Of a stretch of 7,938 bases of DNA, positions 1-4,989 are shown one piece after another (position 1 is the first letter of the stretch; every line of letters begins with the position of its first letter). The notes beneath the pieces are model-generated. The model was not told where the DNA came from and ran no database searches. It saw only the letters and a list, made by a program, of their open reading frames with translations. This stretch comes from Candidatus Electrothrix marina (lineage in GTDB: Bacteria; Desulfobacterota; Desulfobulbia; Desulfobulbales; Desulfobulbaceae). The translations under genes were made by a program, and so were the position numbers. Location of the stretch: assembly GCA_004028495.1 (NCBI GenBank), contig MTKS01000059.1:1-7938 (forward strand). Direction: 5' to 3'.

Positions 1-74
1 CCAAGCTCTGCTTGGGCATCTTGAATACAGAAGCTCCGGCTTCAGAAAAAGCAGTTCCCAAGCTGGAGCTTTGG
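1..74. repeat. Composite palindromic repeat (three tandem hairpins), left-truncated
   Basis: Three short palindromes follow one another. CCAAGC/GCTTGG (1-6 and 10-15) encloses a 3-base loop. GAAGC/GCTTC (30-34 and 39-43) encloses TCCG. CCAAGCT/AGCTTTGG (58-64 and 67-74) is paired with one bulged T. The outer two hairpins are also near-inverted copies of each other: the reverse complement of 57-74 aligns with 1-16 apart from a few bases. The whole unit is therefore one large imperfect palindrome around the central hairpin. From memory, families of CCAAGCT...GCTTGG hairpins are dispersed in many copies in some bacterial genomes. Calling this a member is inference. The left end is probably cut by the window edge. 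No transposase is present, so a non-autonomous or REP-like element fits best. Confidence 0.55.
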
Positions 75-107
75 AGCCAGATAACATCTTATCTTAAAAA
101 TAAAAAA

Positions 108-881
108 ATGCGCTTCCGTCCTTGTATTGACCTGCATAACGGCAAGGTGAAACAGATTGTCGGCTCCACCCTGAGCGACAGCGATTCCGCAACCCTGCGA
201 ACCAATTTTTCCTCTCAATTTTCGTCTTCCCATTACGCCCGGATGTACCGTGAGGATAATCTCCTTGGAGGGCATGTGATCATGCTGGGGCCCGGCAACG
301 AAGAGGCGGCAACAGAGGCTCTGCAGGGCTGGCCCGGAGGGCTGCAAATCGGCGGCGGCATAACTGCGGAAAATGCTGAGATCTGGCTGGAACGAGGGGC
401 TTCCCACGTTATCGTCACCTCCTATGTCTTTCATGATGGACAACTGGATGCGGAACGGTTGGACAGGTTGTGTCGGCTCATCGGTAAAGAGCGATTGGTG
501 CTTGATCTGAGCTGCCGCTGGAAAGATGACGGCTATTACGTGGTTACCGATCGCTGGCAGAAATTTACTGATTTGAAGATCAACGGAAAAAGGCTGAAGG
601 AGCTGGAGAAGAGCTGCGATGAGTTTCTGATCCATGCTGTCGACGTGGAGGGAAAATGCATGGGCGTTGATGAGCGGTTGATTGGACTCTTGGCAGCGGC
701 AGGGGTAAGCAGGCCTGTCACCTATGCAGGCGGGGTCACCGACATGGACGATTTAAAAATTATTTACAGGGCCGGGAAATCCAGGCTGGATGCAACCGTG
801 GGCAGCGCGCTGGATATCTTCGGCGGCACAGGGTGTACCTACGAAGAAGTAGTTGCCTTTCATAGGCAGGCAGCAGAGTGA
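108..881 (+). CDS. hisA: Eukaryotic-type HisA (ProFAR isomerase, HIS6-like)
   Basis: This is phosphoribosylformimino-5-aminoimidazole carboxamide ribotide isomerase, a cytoplasmic (beta/alpha)8-barrel enzyme. It performs the Amadori rearrangement of ProFAR to PRFAR, the fourth step of histidine synthesis. From the ATG at 108 it has 257 residues. The first strand CIDLHNGKVKQIVG (residues 6-19) carries Asp8, the expected general base, and LVLDLSCR carries the second acidic residue, Asp133. Phosphate-binding loops are LQIGGGI (79-85), YAGGV (206-210) and GSALDIFGG (232-240). The wording CIDLHNGKVKQIVG, HVIMLGPGN, DLSCR and FLIHAVDVEG matches yeast HIS6 far better than typical bacterial HisA. The frame stays open upstream to a TTG at 12. 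That start lies inside the palindromic repeat and would add 32 residues unlike the family, so ATG 108 is chosen, although no clear Shine-Dalgarno precedes it. No other his gene is adjacent. Function is confident; the start is less so. Confidence 0.9.
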   Translation: MRFRPCIDLHNGKVKQIVGSTLSDSDSATLRTNFSSQFSSSHYARMYREDNLLGGHVIMLGPGNEEAATEALQGWPGGLQIGGGITAENAEIWLERGASHVIVTSYVFHDGQLDAERLDRLCRLIGKERLVLDLSCRWKDDGYYVVTDRWQKFTDLKINGKRLKELEKSCDEFLIHAVDVEGKCMGVDERLIGLLAAAGVSRPVTYAGGVTDMDDLKIIYRAGKSRLDATVGSALDIFGGTGCTYEEVVAFHRQAAE

Positions 882-1062
882 CAAGTTATTTTTCTAAGAT
901 AACCGCTCTTATTTGCTCTTGAGAGGACAAAAAAATGTAATGAGCGTTTTTTGCTCCCGACGTCAAGAGAACACCACATTATCTCATGCGGAAAAGAGGA
1001 CTGCCGGTGGAGGCAAAAGCACTTTGTCAGCGGACTTGCCAACAGTTTTTACGCTTTTTTTG

Positions 1063-1091
1063 TTGACAAATTCAATCCATCTGTTTAAGTT
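1063..1091 (+). promoter_or_regulatory. Candidate sigma70-type promoter for dsrABD
   Basis: A perfect TTGACA at 1063-1068 is followed by AT-rich sequence. The best -10 candidates are poor: TTTAAG at 1084-1089 with a 15-base spacer, or TAAGTT at 1086-1091 with a 17-base spacer. If real, it would give a leader of roughly 130 bases before the dsrA start at 1232. A competing option is TATAAC at 1206-1211 with TTTTTA at 1183-1188, but this would leave only a very short leader. The assignment rests on consensus matching alone. Confidence 0.35.
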
Positions 1092-1112
1092 CGCCTGCTA
1101 ATAAGTAATCAA

Positions 1113-1199
1113 TAAGGTAAAGCGTTGTTGTTTTCCTGAAAAACACCTGCATACCTGTTGGATTTTCAGTAAGTTTGTACGTTTTTTACGTTTACCTTA
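1113..1199 (+). promoter_or_regulatory. Nested inverted repeats in the dsrA leader
   Basis: TAAGGTAAA at 1113-1121 is the exact reverse complement of TTTACCTTA at 1191-1199. The match extends inward by CGT/ACG (1123-1125 and 1188-1190) if one G is bulged. Inside it, CTGAAAA at 1136-1142 is the exact reverse complement of TTTTCAG at 1163-1169. The arms could fold in a transcript starting near 1090-1100 into a long outer stem with an inner hairpin. As DNA they could be separated binding sites. The arms are AT-rich, so an RNA fold would be only moderately stable. No known riboswitch class is recognised. Confidence 0.4.
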
Positions 1200-1217
1200 A
1201 TTTTTTATAACATTATC

Positions 1218-1225
1218 GAGGAGGA
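1218..1225 (+). promoter_or_regulatory. Strong ribosome-binding site of dsrA
   Basis: GAGGAGGA ends six bases before the ATG at 1232, a near-ideal Shine-Dalgarno sequence and spacing. It fixes the dsrA start and fits high expression. Confidence 0.85.
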
Positions 1226-1231
1226 ACACCG

Positions 1232-2512
1232 ATGGCAAAGCATGATACGCCTTTGTTGGACGAACTGGAAAAAGGCCCGTGGCCGAGTTTCGTTACCGAC
1301 ATGAAGCGCCAGGCAGAGACCCACCCGGAATGCTGGGATATTCTCGGCCAGCTGGAGCTTTCGTTTAAAGACAGAATTACACATTGGAAGCATGGCGGCA
1401 TCGTTGGTGTTTTTGGATACGGCGGCGGTATCGTCGGTCGTTACTCCGACGTTCCCAAGCAGTTTCCGGGTGTTGAGCATTTTCACACAGTTCGTATTGC
1501 GCAGCCTTCAGGCCTGTACTACTCTACCAAGAACCTGCGTTCTCTGATGGATCTGTGGGATAAGTACGGATCAGGTATGACCAATATGCACGGTTCCACC
1601 GGTGACATGATCCTGCTCGGTACCCGTACCGAAAATCTGGAGCCCCTGTTCTGGGATCTGACCCATGATCTGGATCAGGATCTCGGCGGTTCCGGTTCCA
1701 ACCTGCGTACGCCCTCCTGCTGTCTGGGTGATTCTCGCTGTGAGTGGTCCTGCTACGATGCTCAGGATGTCTGCTATCACCTGACCATGCATTATCAGGA
1801 TGAGATCCATCGCCCGGCGTTCCCGTATAAGTTCAAATTTAAGTTTTCCGGTTGTCCCAACGACTGTGTTGCCGCCATCGCCCGTTCCGACTTTGCTGTA
1901 ATCGGTACCTGGAAGGATGATATCCAGGTTGATCAGGCCGGTGTGAAAGAGTACATGGCAGGAAACTATCCGGCAAACGGCGGTGCTCATGCCGGTCGTG
2001 ACTGGGGTGCATTCGACATCAAGAAAGAAGTCCTTGATATATGCCCCACCGAGTGCATGTGGATGGAAGGCGATGAGCTGAAAATCGACAACTCCGAGTG
2101 TACCCGTTGTATGCATTGCATCAACGTTATGCCCCGCGCTCTGAAACCGGGTAAAGAGAAAGGCGCAACCATCTGCATCGGTGCCAAGGCCCCGATTCTG
2201 GACGGTGCTCAGTTCGCTACCATGGTTATTCCTTTTATCGAAGTTTCCAAAGACAATGAGTACGAGAATCTGATCGACGTGATCGAGCAGGTTTGGGACT
2301 GGTGGATGGAAGTCGGTAAGAACCGCGAGCGTGTCGGTGAGACCATGCAGCGTATCGGCCTGCCCACCTTCCTGAAGGTTATGGAAATTGACGCTATGCC
2401 GCAGCATGTGAAAGAGCCGCGTTCCAACCCCTATGTCTTCTGGAAGGAAGAAGAAGTTGAAGGCGGATTTGAACGTGATGTTGAAGAGTTCCGCAGGAAG
2501 CATGCAGCGTAA
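1232..2512 (+). CDS. dsrA: Dissimilatory sulfite reductase alpha subunit DsrA
   Basis: This is the alpha subunit of the cytoplasmic siroheme sulfite reductase (alpha2beta2), which reduces sulfite with electrons from the membrane via DsrC, yielding a DsrC trisulfide. It has 426 residues, close to the family's roughly 437. Cys164-X5-Cys170 and Cys208-X3-Cys212 (motif SGCPNDC) form the siroheme-coupled 4Fe-4S site. Their spacing equals that recalled for Desulfovibrio vulgaris DsrA (177, 183, 221, 225) with a constant offset of 13. A ferredoxin-like insert supplies the second 4Fe-4S cluster through Cys271, Cys290, Cys293 and Cys296. In solved structures the alpha-bound tetrapyrrole is structural and catalysis occurs at the beta-bound siroheme. 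The start is fixed by GAGGAGGA. The gene lies 58 bases before dsrB and is evidently co-transcribed with it. Of its 20 arginine codons 18 are CGT or CGC, unlike hisA, consistent with very high expression. It appears intact. Confidence 0.98.
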   Translation: MAKHDTPLLDELEKGPWPSFVTDMKRQAETHPECWDILGQLELSFKDRITHWKHGGIVGVFGYGGGIVGRYSDVPKQFPGVEHFHTVRIAQPSGLYYSTKNLRSLMDLWDKYGSGMTNMHGSTGDMILLGTRTENLEPLFWDLTHDLDQDLGGSGSNLRTPSCCLGDSRCEWSCYDAQDVCYHLTMHYQDEIHRPAFPYKFKFKFSGCPNDCVAAIARSDFAVIGTWKDDIQVDQAGVKEYMAGNYPANGGAHAGRDWGAFDIKKEVLDICPTECMWMEGDELKIDNSECTRCMHCINVMPRALKPGKEKGATICIGAKAPILDGAQFATMVIPFIEVSKDNEYENLIDVIEQVWDWWMEVGKNRERVGETMQRIGLPTFLKVMEIDAMPQHVKEPRSNPYVFWKEEEVEGGFERDVEEFRRKHAA

Positions 2513-2556
2513 GTCGTTGACCGATTTTGCTTAAAATTTGAAATATATAACTATAT

Positions 2557-2562
2557 AAGGAG
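2557..2562 (+). promoter_or_regulatory. Ribosome-binding site of dsrB
   Basis: AAGGAG lies eight bases before the ATG at 2571. It is the only Shine-Dalgarno in the 58-base dsrA-dsrB gap, and no terminator is seen in that gap. Confidence 0.8.
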
Positions 2563-2570
2563 ATTGTGCA

Positions 2571-3710
2571 ATGGGTTACGATCCAGCTAATCCCATGGAA
2601 GGTCGGATTACCGACCTGGGACCTCGTTCATACACGGAAATGCTGCCGCCGGTTATCGCGGCTAATAAAGGAAAATGGGATTACCATGAAATCCTGGCTC
2701 CCGGTATCCTGCTGCATGTAGGTGAGAGCGGAGATAAGTGCTACACTGTACGCGTTGGTTCTCCCCGTCTGGTTTCCATCGAGTACGTTCGTGAGCTGTG
2801 TGACATCGCGGATAAGTATTGCGAAGGGTACCTGCGTTTCACCACCAGAAACAACGTGGAGTTCATGACCGACTCCAAAGAGAAATGCGATGCTCTGGTT
2901 GAAGACCTGAAGGGCCGCGACACCAACCTGCCTGTCGGCGGTACCGGTGCCTGTGTAACCAATATCGTTCATACCCAGGGTTGGGTTCACTGCCATACTC
3001 CGGCCACCGATGCTTCAGGTCCGGTTAAAGCGGTAATGGATGATCTGTTCGAGTACTTCGGTTCTATGACCCTGCCTGCGCAGGTACGTATTGCTCTGGC
3101 ATGCTGTCTGAACATGTGCGGTGCTGTTCATGCTTCCGATATCGCTATTCTCGGTGTGCATCGTAAGCCGCCGATGATTGACCATGCTCGTATCACCGGT
3201 GTGTGTGAGCTGCCTTTGGCTATTTCCGCCTGTCCGCTGGGTGCTGTTAAGCCTGCCAAGGCCGAGGTGAACGGTCAGGAAGTCAAGACCGTTAAGGTAA
3301 ACGCCGAGCGTTGTATGTTCTGCGGTAACTGCTATACCATGTGTCCGGCTATGCCCTTGGCTGATCCGGAAGGTGACGGTATTGCTATTCTGGTCGGCGG
3401 CAAGGTGTCCAATGCCAAGTCCGCTCCGAAATTCTCCAAACTGGTTATCCCGTTCCTGCCCAACACTCCGCCGCGTTGGCCGGAGACTGTTGAGGCTGTT
3501 CGCAAAATCGTCGAGGTTTACGCGAAGGATGCCAGGAAGTACGAGCGGGTCGGCGAGTGGGCCGAGCGTATCGGTTGGGAGAAGTTTTTTGAAAAATGTG
3601 AGATTCCGTTCACCGATAAGTCTATCGACGATTACCGTCTGGCTTATGATACATGGCGGACATCCACCCAGTTCAAGTACACCAACGCTACAGCCGCTTA
3701 CACCAAGTAA
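2571..3710 (+). CDS. dsrB: Dissimilatory sulfite reductase beta subunit DsrB
   Basis: This is the beta subunit of dissimilatory sulfite reductase. In the known structures it holds the catalytic siroheme, and DsrC inserts its C-terminal tail there. It has 379 residues, against about 381 in Desulfovibrio. Cys141 and the CC-X3-C motif (Cys178, Cys179, Cys183, in ACCLNMCG) match the siroheme-cluster cysteines recalled as 151, 188, 189 and 193, with a constant offset of 10. The ferredoxin domain provides Cys221 (SACPLGA) followed by Cys248, Cys251 and Cys254; Cys258 is an extra cysteine in the motif [13 protein letters not shown]-terminal segments TTRNNVEF and [10 protein letters not shown] are typical of the family. 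Codon use is as narrow as in dsrA. It forms an obvious pair with dsrA, and a hairpin follows the stop codon. It appears intact. Confidence 0.98.
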   Translation: MGYDPANPMEGRITDLGPRSYTEMLPPVIAANKGKWDYHEILAPGILLHVGESGDKCYTVRVGSPRLVSIEYVRELCDIADKYCEGYLRFTTRNNVEFMTDSKEKCDALVEDLKGRDTNLPVGGTGACVTNIVHTQGWVHCHTPATDASGPVKAVMDDLFEYFGSMTLPAQVRIALACCLNMCGAVHASDIAILGVHRKPPMIDHARITGVCELPLAISACPLGAVKPAKAEVNGQEVKTVKVNAERCMFCGNCYTMCPAMPLADPEGDGIAILVGGKVSNAKSAPKFSKLVIPFLPNTPPRWPETVEAVRKIVEVYAKDARKYERVGEWAERIGWEKFFEKCEIPFTDKSIDDYRLAYDTWRTSTQFKYTNATAAYTK

Positions 3711-3727
3711 GATTCTGCGTATAGCAT

Positions 3728-3766
3728 AAAAAAACCCGGCATAAATTTTTTATTGTCGGGTTCTTA
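3728..3766 (+). terminator. Hairpin between dsrB and dsrD (possible leaky terminator or mRNA stabiliser)
   Basis: AACCCGGCA (3733-3741) pairs with TGTCGGGTT (3754-3762) through nine positions including one G-T wobble. The loop is AT-rich, 12 bases long. An A-run (3728-3734) precedes it, and only TTCTT-like sequence follows. The downstream T-tract is weak, so full termination is doubtful. The alternatives are partial termination or protection of the dsrAB message 3' end, either of which would set dsrD at a lower dose than dsrAB. The A-run could act as a T-tract on the opposite strand, but no gene reads in from that side here. Confidence 0.6.
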
Positions 3767-3780
3767 TAAACTCAGCCAAT

Positions 3781-3785
3781 GAGGT
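3781..3785 (+). promoter_or_regulatory. Ribosome-binding site of dsrD
   Basis: GAGGT lies about eight bases before the ATG at 3793 and 14 before the second in-frame ATG at 3799. This favours the first. Confidence 0.6.
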
Positions 3786-3792
3786 ACAGATT

Positions 3793-4038
3793 ATGGTTAT
3801 GAGTGTTGAAGAAATCGAAGCTGCTATGATTGAAAAGGCGACCAAGTCACCTAAACCGCAGCTGTATGTCAAGGATTTCTACAAGTGCGATCCTGACAGC
3901 AAACCCCGTGTAATAAAAAATATTGCTAATGGCTTGGTGAAAAAGGGAGAACTGATGTTCTGGTCCTCCGGTTCCACCACCATGTACGCGCGTCCGGACC
4001 GTATCAAGAACGAAGAGGGAGCTGAAGGGATAAACTGA
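3793..4038 (+). CDS. dsrD: DsrD, winged-helix activator of DsrAB
   Basis: DsrD is a small cytoplasmic protein with a winged-helix fold, found beside dsrAB in sulfate reducers. Published work describes it as an allosteric activator of DsrAB sulfite reduction rather than a DNA-binding regulator. The 81 residues match the family's usual 78 or so. The body contains the characteristic basic helix and wing, with LYVKDFYKCDPD (residues 25-36), PRVIKNIANGLVKKGELMFW (39-58) and a serine/threonine turn before MYARPD. ATG 3793 is chosen from ribosome-binding-site spacing, while ATG 3799 would shorten it by two residues. It follows dsrB by 82 bases with a hairpin between, and a strong terminator comes just after it. 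It is therefore the last gene of the dsrABD unit. Codon use is slightly less restricted than in dsrAB. Confidence 0.95.
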   Translation: MVMSVEEIEAAMIEKATKSPKPQLYVKDFYKCDPDSKPRVIKNIANGLVKKGELMFWSSGSTTMYARPDRIKNEEGAEGIN

Positions 4039-4063
4039 TCCTTTTCTTCCTCGTTGTTGCTTT

Positions 4064-4098
4064 ATAAAGCAAAGGCCTTTGGTCTTTGCTTTTTTTTT
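4064..4098 (+). terminator. Strong intrinsic terminator of the dsrABD operon
   Basis: AAAGCAAAGGCC (4066-4077) pairs with GGTCTTTGCTTT (4081-4092) over 12 positions, including one G-T wobble. The loop is three bases and a T-run continues to 4098. This is a textbook rho-independent terminator 26 bases after the dsrD stop and marks the end of the operon. Confidence 0.92.
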
Positions 4099-4345
4099 CT
4101 ACTTGTTCTTCCCCTGTTGCTGCCTTACAATCCGGGTGATATCCCAGGTAACGGCATGGATGCACCTCTTGTTTTTGTTCTCTCAGGTGATTTTTTTTCA
4201 AAAAAATGCTGTATTATATTTTTTTACAGTATATTGTTTGCATGGGGTTTGCGCTGCTCCGGGCAGGGAGTAATTTTCTGTTGCAAATTCCTTTGATGCC
4301 CACTAAAAGGTGAAGACGAAGAGTAAATCAGCATACAATAACACG
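4099..4345 (+). other. AT-rich non-coding region before the hydrolase gene
   Basis: No gene is supported here. Open frames through it start inside the dsrD terminator and consist largely of phenylalanine and leucine runs from T-rich DNA. Weak inverted repeats are present. GCAT/ATGC (4154-4157 and 4160-4163) is flanked by AGGT/ACCT. CTGTA/TACAG (4209-4213 and 4225-4229) lies in a very AT-rich stretch, and CTGC/GCAG (4254-4257 and 4263-4266) follows. TATATT at 4230-4235 is a possible -10 box with no convincing -35. The promoter of the downstream hydrolase must lie here unless its message starts elsewhere, but it cannot be placed firmly. Confidence 0.5.
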
Positions 4346-4906
4346 ATGAATTTCAGGAAAAGTTTACAGGCAAATCAATGCTGTCTTTATGTCATTGACC
4401 CACAGGAAAGGCTGATGGCTCATATCCATGAGGGGCGACGGGTGATCAGGAATATTGAACTGATGATTCGTCTTGCCGATGCCTTGGATTTCCCTGTGAT
4501 CGTCAATACCCAATACAAGAAAGGGATCGGTCCGATTGTCAAAGAGCTTATCCCGCTGCTCGCGGATTGGCCCTGCATTGATAAAACAGAATTTAACGGG
4601 TTGGATAACGCCGGGGTCAGGTGCATGCTTGATAAGCTGCCCTCAACGGTTGATACCCTTCTGCTCTGCGGTGTAGAGAGCCATATTTGTGTGTATCAGA
4701 CCGCTCTAGGAGCCATGCGGGCCGGTTATGATGTTTGGGTGGTTGCGGATGCTGTCTCTTCCCGTACCCCTGAAAATGATGCCTACGGCAAAGAGCGCCT
4801 CCGGAATATCGGCGCGGTCGTGGCCCCGGCAGAGATGATTATTTATGAATTATTGCAAAAAGCCGGAACGCCGGCCTTTAAAGCCATGCTTCCTTATCTG
4901 AAATAA
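4346..4906 (+). CDS. Isochorismatase-family cysteine hydrolase, substrate unknown
   Basis: The protein is an alpha/beta-fold cytoplasmic hydrolase of the isochorismatase/nicotinamidase superfamily. From ATG 4346 it has 186 residues, typical of the small YcaC-like members. The catalytic triad is visible: Asp18 in YVIDPQE, Lys80 in IDKTEFN and Cys115 in GVESHICV. The GVESHICV motif also holds the usual Val-Glu peptide next to the nucleophile. The region after it (QTALGAMRAGYDVWVVADAVSSR) is the standard closing strand and turn. The family covers amide and enol-ether hydrolysis (nicotinamide, N-carbamoyl compounds, isochorismate), and nothing here picks one. The start is uncertain: the frame extends to a GTG at 4310, adding 12 residues, and neither start has a good Shine-Dalgarno. 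It stands alone, after the dsr terminator and 83 bases before alaS, so its neighbours give no pathway clue. Confidence 0.88.
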   Translation: MNFRKSLQANQCCLYVIDPQERLMAHIHEGRRVIRNIELMIRLADALDFPVIVNTQYKKGIGPIVKELIPLLADWPCIDKTEFNGLDNAGVRCMLDKLPSTVDTLLLCGVESHICVYQTALGAMRAGYDVWVVADAVSSRTPENDAYGKERLRNIGAVVAPAEMIIYELLQKAGTPAFKAMLPYLK

Positions 4907-4909
4907 AAT

Positions 4910-4926
4910 CTGAAATAAATTTTCAG
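4910..4926 (+). other. Small hairpin between the hydrolase gene and alaS
   Basis: CTGAAA (4910-4915) and TTTCAG (4921-4926) form a six-pair stem with loop TAAAT, just after the hydrolase stop codon. It is AT-rich and no T-tract follows directly (the next T-run is near 4951-4956), so a terminator role is doubtful. It could be a weak 3' end or chance. Confidence 0.25.
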
Positions 4927-4989
4927 GTATTCTGACTGCTGCTATCCTAGTTTTTTACCCCTTCCCCTTAAACGATTTATTAAACCGTA

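Larger units (their letters stand above)
882..1231 (+). other. Non-coding region between hisA and dsrA (dsr control region)
   Basis: These 350 bases contain no convincing gene. The short open frames here begin at weak starts, show no protein-like composition and lack ribosome-binding sites. No strong intrinsic terminator for hisA is visible; GAGC/GCTC (942-945 and 953-956) forms only a small hairpin with no T-tract after it. The right half carries a possible promoter near 1063 and several inverted repeats (1113-1199). A block resembling TTTTTACGYTTT occurs twice, at 1046-1057 and 1183-1193, and the hexamer ACGTTT recurs at 1179 and 1188. This is the natural place for control of dsrABD. Confidence 0.7.

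Noticed and set aside
12..107. N-terminal extension of HisA from a TTG start
   Set aside because: It would translate the palindromic repeat, has no family counterpart, and the HIS6/HisA fold starts exactly at the ATG at 108.
42..635. 197-codon open frame on the minus strand
   Set aside because: It is antisense to hisA with no domain-like composition.
913..1101. Small plus-strand open frame upstream of dsrA
   Set aside because: It has a TTG start, no Shine-Dalgarno and low-complexity content, and overlaps the probable promoter.
882..1231. Possible known riboswitch or T-box before dsrA
   Set aside because: No conserved riboswitch core or T-box sequence could be recognised; only generic inverted repeats are visible.
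1571..2503. 310-codon open frame on the minus strand
   Set aside because: It lies entirely antisense to dsrA, has no ribosome-binding site or recognisable domain, and arises from the biased codon use of dsrA.
3373..3729. 118-codon open frame overlapping the end of dsrB
   Set aside because: It is an alternative frame of dsrB with Ser/Arg-rich, non-protein-like content.
4054..4296. Hydrophobic small open frame after dsrD
   Set aside because: It begins inside the dsrD terminator. Its Phe/Leu-rich look comes from T-rich DNA and not from a membrane protein.
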